NCBI GenBank assembly: GCA_008360955.1
Contig: LUCM01000641.1
Location: forward strand, 74,020 to 138,019
Source: Fasciolopsis buskii
Lineage: Eukaryota; Platyhelminthes; Trematoda; Plagiorchiida; Fasciolidae
Direction of reading: 5' to 3'
DNA length: 64,000 bases
The position numbers were made by a program, and so were the translations under genes. A model generated the notes under the pieces. The model had not been told where the DNA came from and ran no database searches. It worked only from the letters and a program-made list of their open reading frames with translations. Shown here one piece after another: positions 61,986-64,000 of this stretch. Every line of letters starts with the position of its first letter. The first letter of the stretch is position 1.

Positions 61986-62434
61986 GAGTAGGAAATCTGG
62001 AGGAGTCCGCCGGGTTGTAAAATGTTCAGTGACCTATTGATTCAAACTAGGTTTAGTGTCTGCAGGGGACCGCTAATTCTACATGTTCTGATATGCCGCG
62101 CTTTCGTTCCTCCGACGTGCGTACCAGTTTCCCTTGGTTTTGTCAGTGATGCAATGTATATCGATTTCAACGTGTCCACTGAACGAGCTGGTCAAAAAGG
62201 AGCACGTCGACGACCAGACGTTGCTCTTTTTTAGCTCGGGCAATCATTTTTGCGTTGTCGATCAAGGCCTGTCTGTGAGCAGTGGTTTCAGATGCATGAA
62301 CGTGAGTCAACCAGTCAAAAGGTTAGATTGCATTCGTGTGGAACGGTCCGTAAATGTTTACGAATCGCCTAAATACTCCTTATCACGTCATAGCACGGAA
62401 TGGCGAAGCCTACTCCTAACTGACCATAATCCAT

Positions 62435-62435
62435 N
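62435..62435. other. single-base N (contig join)
   Basis: One N immediately before the second copy of the duplicated segment begins at 62436. Confidence 0.85.
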
Positions 62436-63035
62436 GTCGCTTGGAGGTTTTCGATTGCCGATGTCTACGTAACGTTGCCAAGACTGGGTGGAGTGGCCGG
62501 GTGAGTAATGTGGAGATTAGGAATCTAGTGCTAAGCGCAGGTTCTGCGAACACCTTATCTCACCGTGCGAATGATGCTTAGTAGACTACGTTGCTTGAGT
62601 CACATGCTGCATGTGGCGAACATTCCCATACCAGTGTGTCCTATTTTGTGTACCTTTCACGGAGCGGAAAAAGCAACGTGGAGGTAAACAGATAACTTGG
62701 CAACGTGGAATGAGAAAATGCACAACGAACTTCAGTAAAGTTGAAGAGGGTGTCTCACATTTTCGTGGTTAGGGCCCGGACGACCCGTCAACTAGTTGGC
62801 TGGAGACATGAAGGATATGGCAGTGGACCGTGAACAGTGGTGATCGTGCTGTCGTTTTCTGTCGAATCAAAGCGATTGGAAAGGTTTGTTCGTACTGTTA
62901 GATTGTGTTCCGTGTTTTGGCTACTGCGGCATTCTTTCGTTCCTCTCGTTCTGCTCGCACAATCATCCTGGGAAAAAATGCATCGGTTATTGGGGCTTAC
63001 CTTGCTGTTTAACGCTGAATGATGATGACAATGAC
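62436..63035 (+). mobile_element. non-LTR 3' end (family A), in duplication copy 2
   Basis: Same sequence as 58171-58770: GRLEVFDCRCLRNVAKTGWS, then MLSRLRCLSHMLHVANIPIP and a 3' UTR with a short GATGATGACAATG end. The 5' part is cut off by the contig join. Confidence 0.75.
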
Positions 63036-64000
63036 GCACGGTTGCGAGACATGGAGTTTGGTTGCTGGTTGGGTTAATTGCTTGGAAGTGGGATTGCACG
63101 GAATGACCGAGTAAGCAATTTGCCCGCAGTAAATCAGGCACTTGGGGCCGGATCAAGTAGACTTTGTTGGTTTTCATGTGTTGCGTGTGGCGAACACTCG
63201 TCTATCATATTGTCGCCCAATTTCTCCCACTTCTACGGAGCGAAACAAGTCATTTGGATGTCACCAGATGGCATGGCATGATAGAATGTATGACAAAATG
63301 AGTTGAGGTAGATGCTGTACTTATTCGCTGTCGGGGTCGGACACAGCGAGGCATATGGCAGCGATCCCAATGAATAGAATTATTATATGCTTTAATCATA
63401 GACCGATAACCTTGACCAATCTTCCAGGCACTGTGTGACTCGGAGAGAGTAGCGTATTCCGAGGGAGACGACTTGCGGGCGCGACTCTCACAATTTCCAG
63501 CTACCTTAACCCAAACTTCAGTACCTTCCCCAACGACTGAGTTACAAGACAACAAGCATCATCTTTCAGCTACGAAGAACAATGCACATTATACTTGAGC
63601 TATACTACAGAGACAACGATGTTCAAACATTGTGTACCTTCCGTCCTCGGTGGCGACGCGTCTTAGCGACATAGCAGGGCTGACCCCATCGTCGCTGTGT
63701 GCACTAAACGCCTGATCGATAACCGCATGTCAGGCCGACGCCACAGATGTCTTAACCTGATGAATGCTTGTCGGTCCTTTGGCATACGCGACAACACTAT
63801 GCGATACATGACCACCAAATGAGTTGCATCTACCCAATTAATTTAACCACTTTACTTCGCCCGGATTTCGCCCTGCAAGATTCGGCTTCGAACCAATCCA
63901 GTCTCGCAACAGCACTCAACAATTACAGCATGTGAAACGCATCCCAAAATGGATACAATAGTGCTAAAGTGGTCGAGAAATACTTGTCACATACCCAGAC
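62436..64000 (+). repeat. duplication, copy 2 (runs off the window)
   Basis: Near-identical to 58171-59735 with the same gene order of pieces: a family A retroelement 3' part (62436-63035), intervening sequence, and the minus-strand RT fragment (63646-64000). It begins abruptly after an N. Confidence 0.9.

Overview
This is eukaryotic nuclear DNA, most likely from a parasitic flatworm (digenean trematode). There are no operons or dense ORFs. One protein gene is split into short exons with GT/AG borders and introns of 0.1-13.9 kb, and the rest is mostly degraded retroelements of kinds common in trematode genomes (APE-endonuclease/reverse-transcriptase non-LTR elements, a Penelope-like element with a GIY-YIG domain, solo LTR-like elements). 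I cannot name the species from sequence alone.

The one gene I can support firmly is HYOU1 (GRP170, hypoxia up-regulated protein 1), a large Hsp70-family chaperone of the ER lumen. It is on the minus strand. Fourteen exons run from 61842 down to 25428, and every junction keeps the reading frame (about 885 codons). The first exon in the window begins inside the nucleotide-binding domain, so the signal peptide and roughly the first 170 residues lie beyond position 64000. The terminal exon with the ER-retention signal was not found. Exon order: nucleotide-binding domain (61.8-52.3 kb), beta substrate-binding domain (51.5-50.8 kb), a glycosylation-sequon-rich loop (37.0-33.2 kb), alpha-helical lid (32.8-26.0 kb, with a lineage-specific acidic insertion) and a C-terminal tail (25.5 kb).

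Regions: 1-4.1 kb, simple repeats and unidentified sequence, including a degenerate CACTA-type pentamer array; 4.1-5.6 kb, minus-strand non-LTR copy with a 911-bp N gap; 8.2 kb, fragment of the same family; 9.5-10.1 kb, 3' part of another non-LTR element; 13.1-14.1 kb, Penelope-like element flanked by inverted arms; 16.6-16.9 kb, weak candidate plus-strand first exon; 19.7-23.4 kb, plus-strand non-LTR fragments with a 445-bp gap; 25-62 kb, HYOU1 and its TE-filled introns; 58.2-59.7 and 62.4-64.0 kb, a nearly identical duplication whose second copy starts exactly after a single N.

The most interesting points are a perfect 75-bp inverted repeat at 40.8 kb made of Penelope-type termini and flanked by a 13-bp target-site duplication; a non-LTR derivative lacking the RT catalytic core that nevertheless exists in two almost identical copies; a tRNA-like 55-mer without an anticodon arm; a probable GC-AG intron and an acidic lid insertion in HYOU1; and a likely assembly artefact at the 5' side of HYOU1. 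I found no convincing new gene system.
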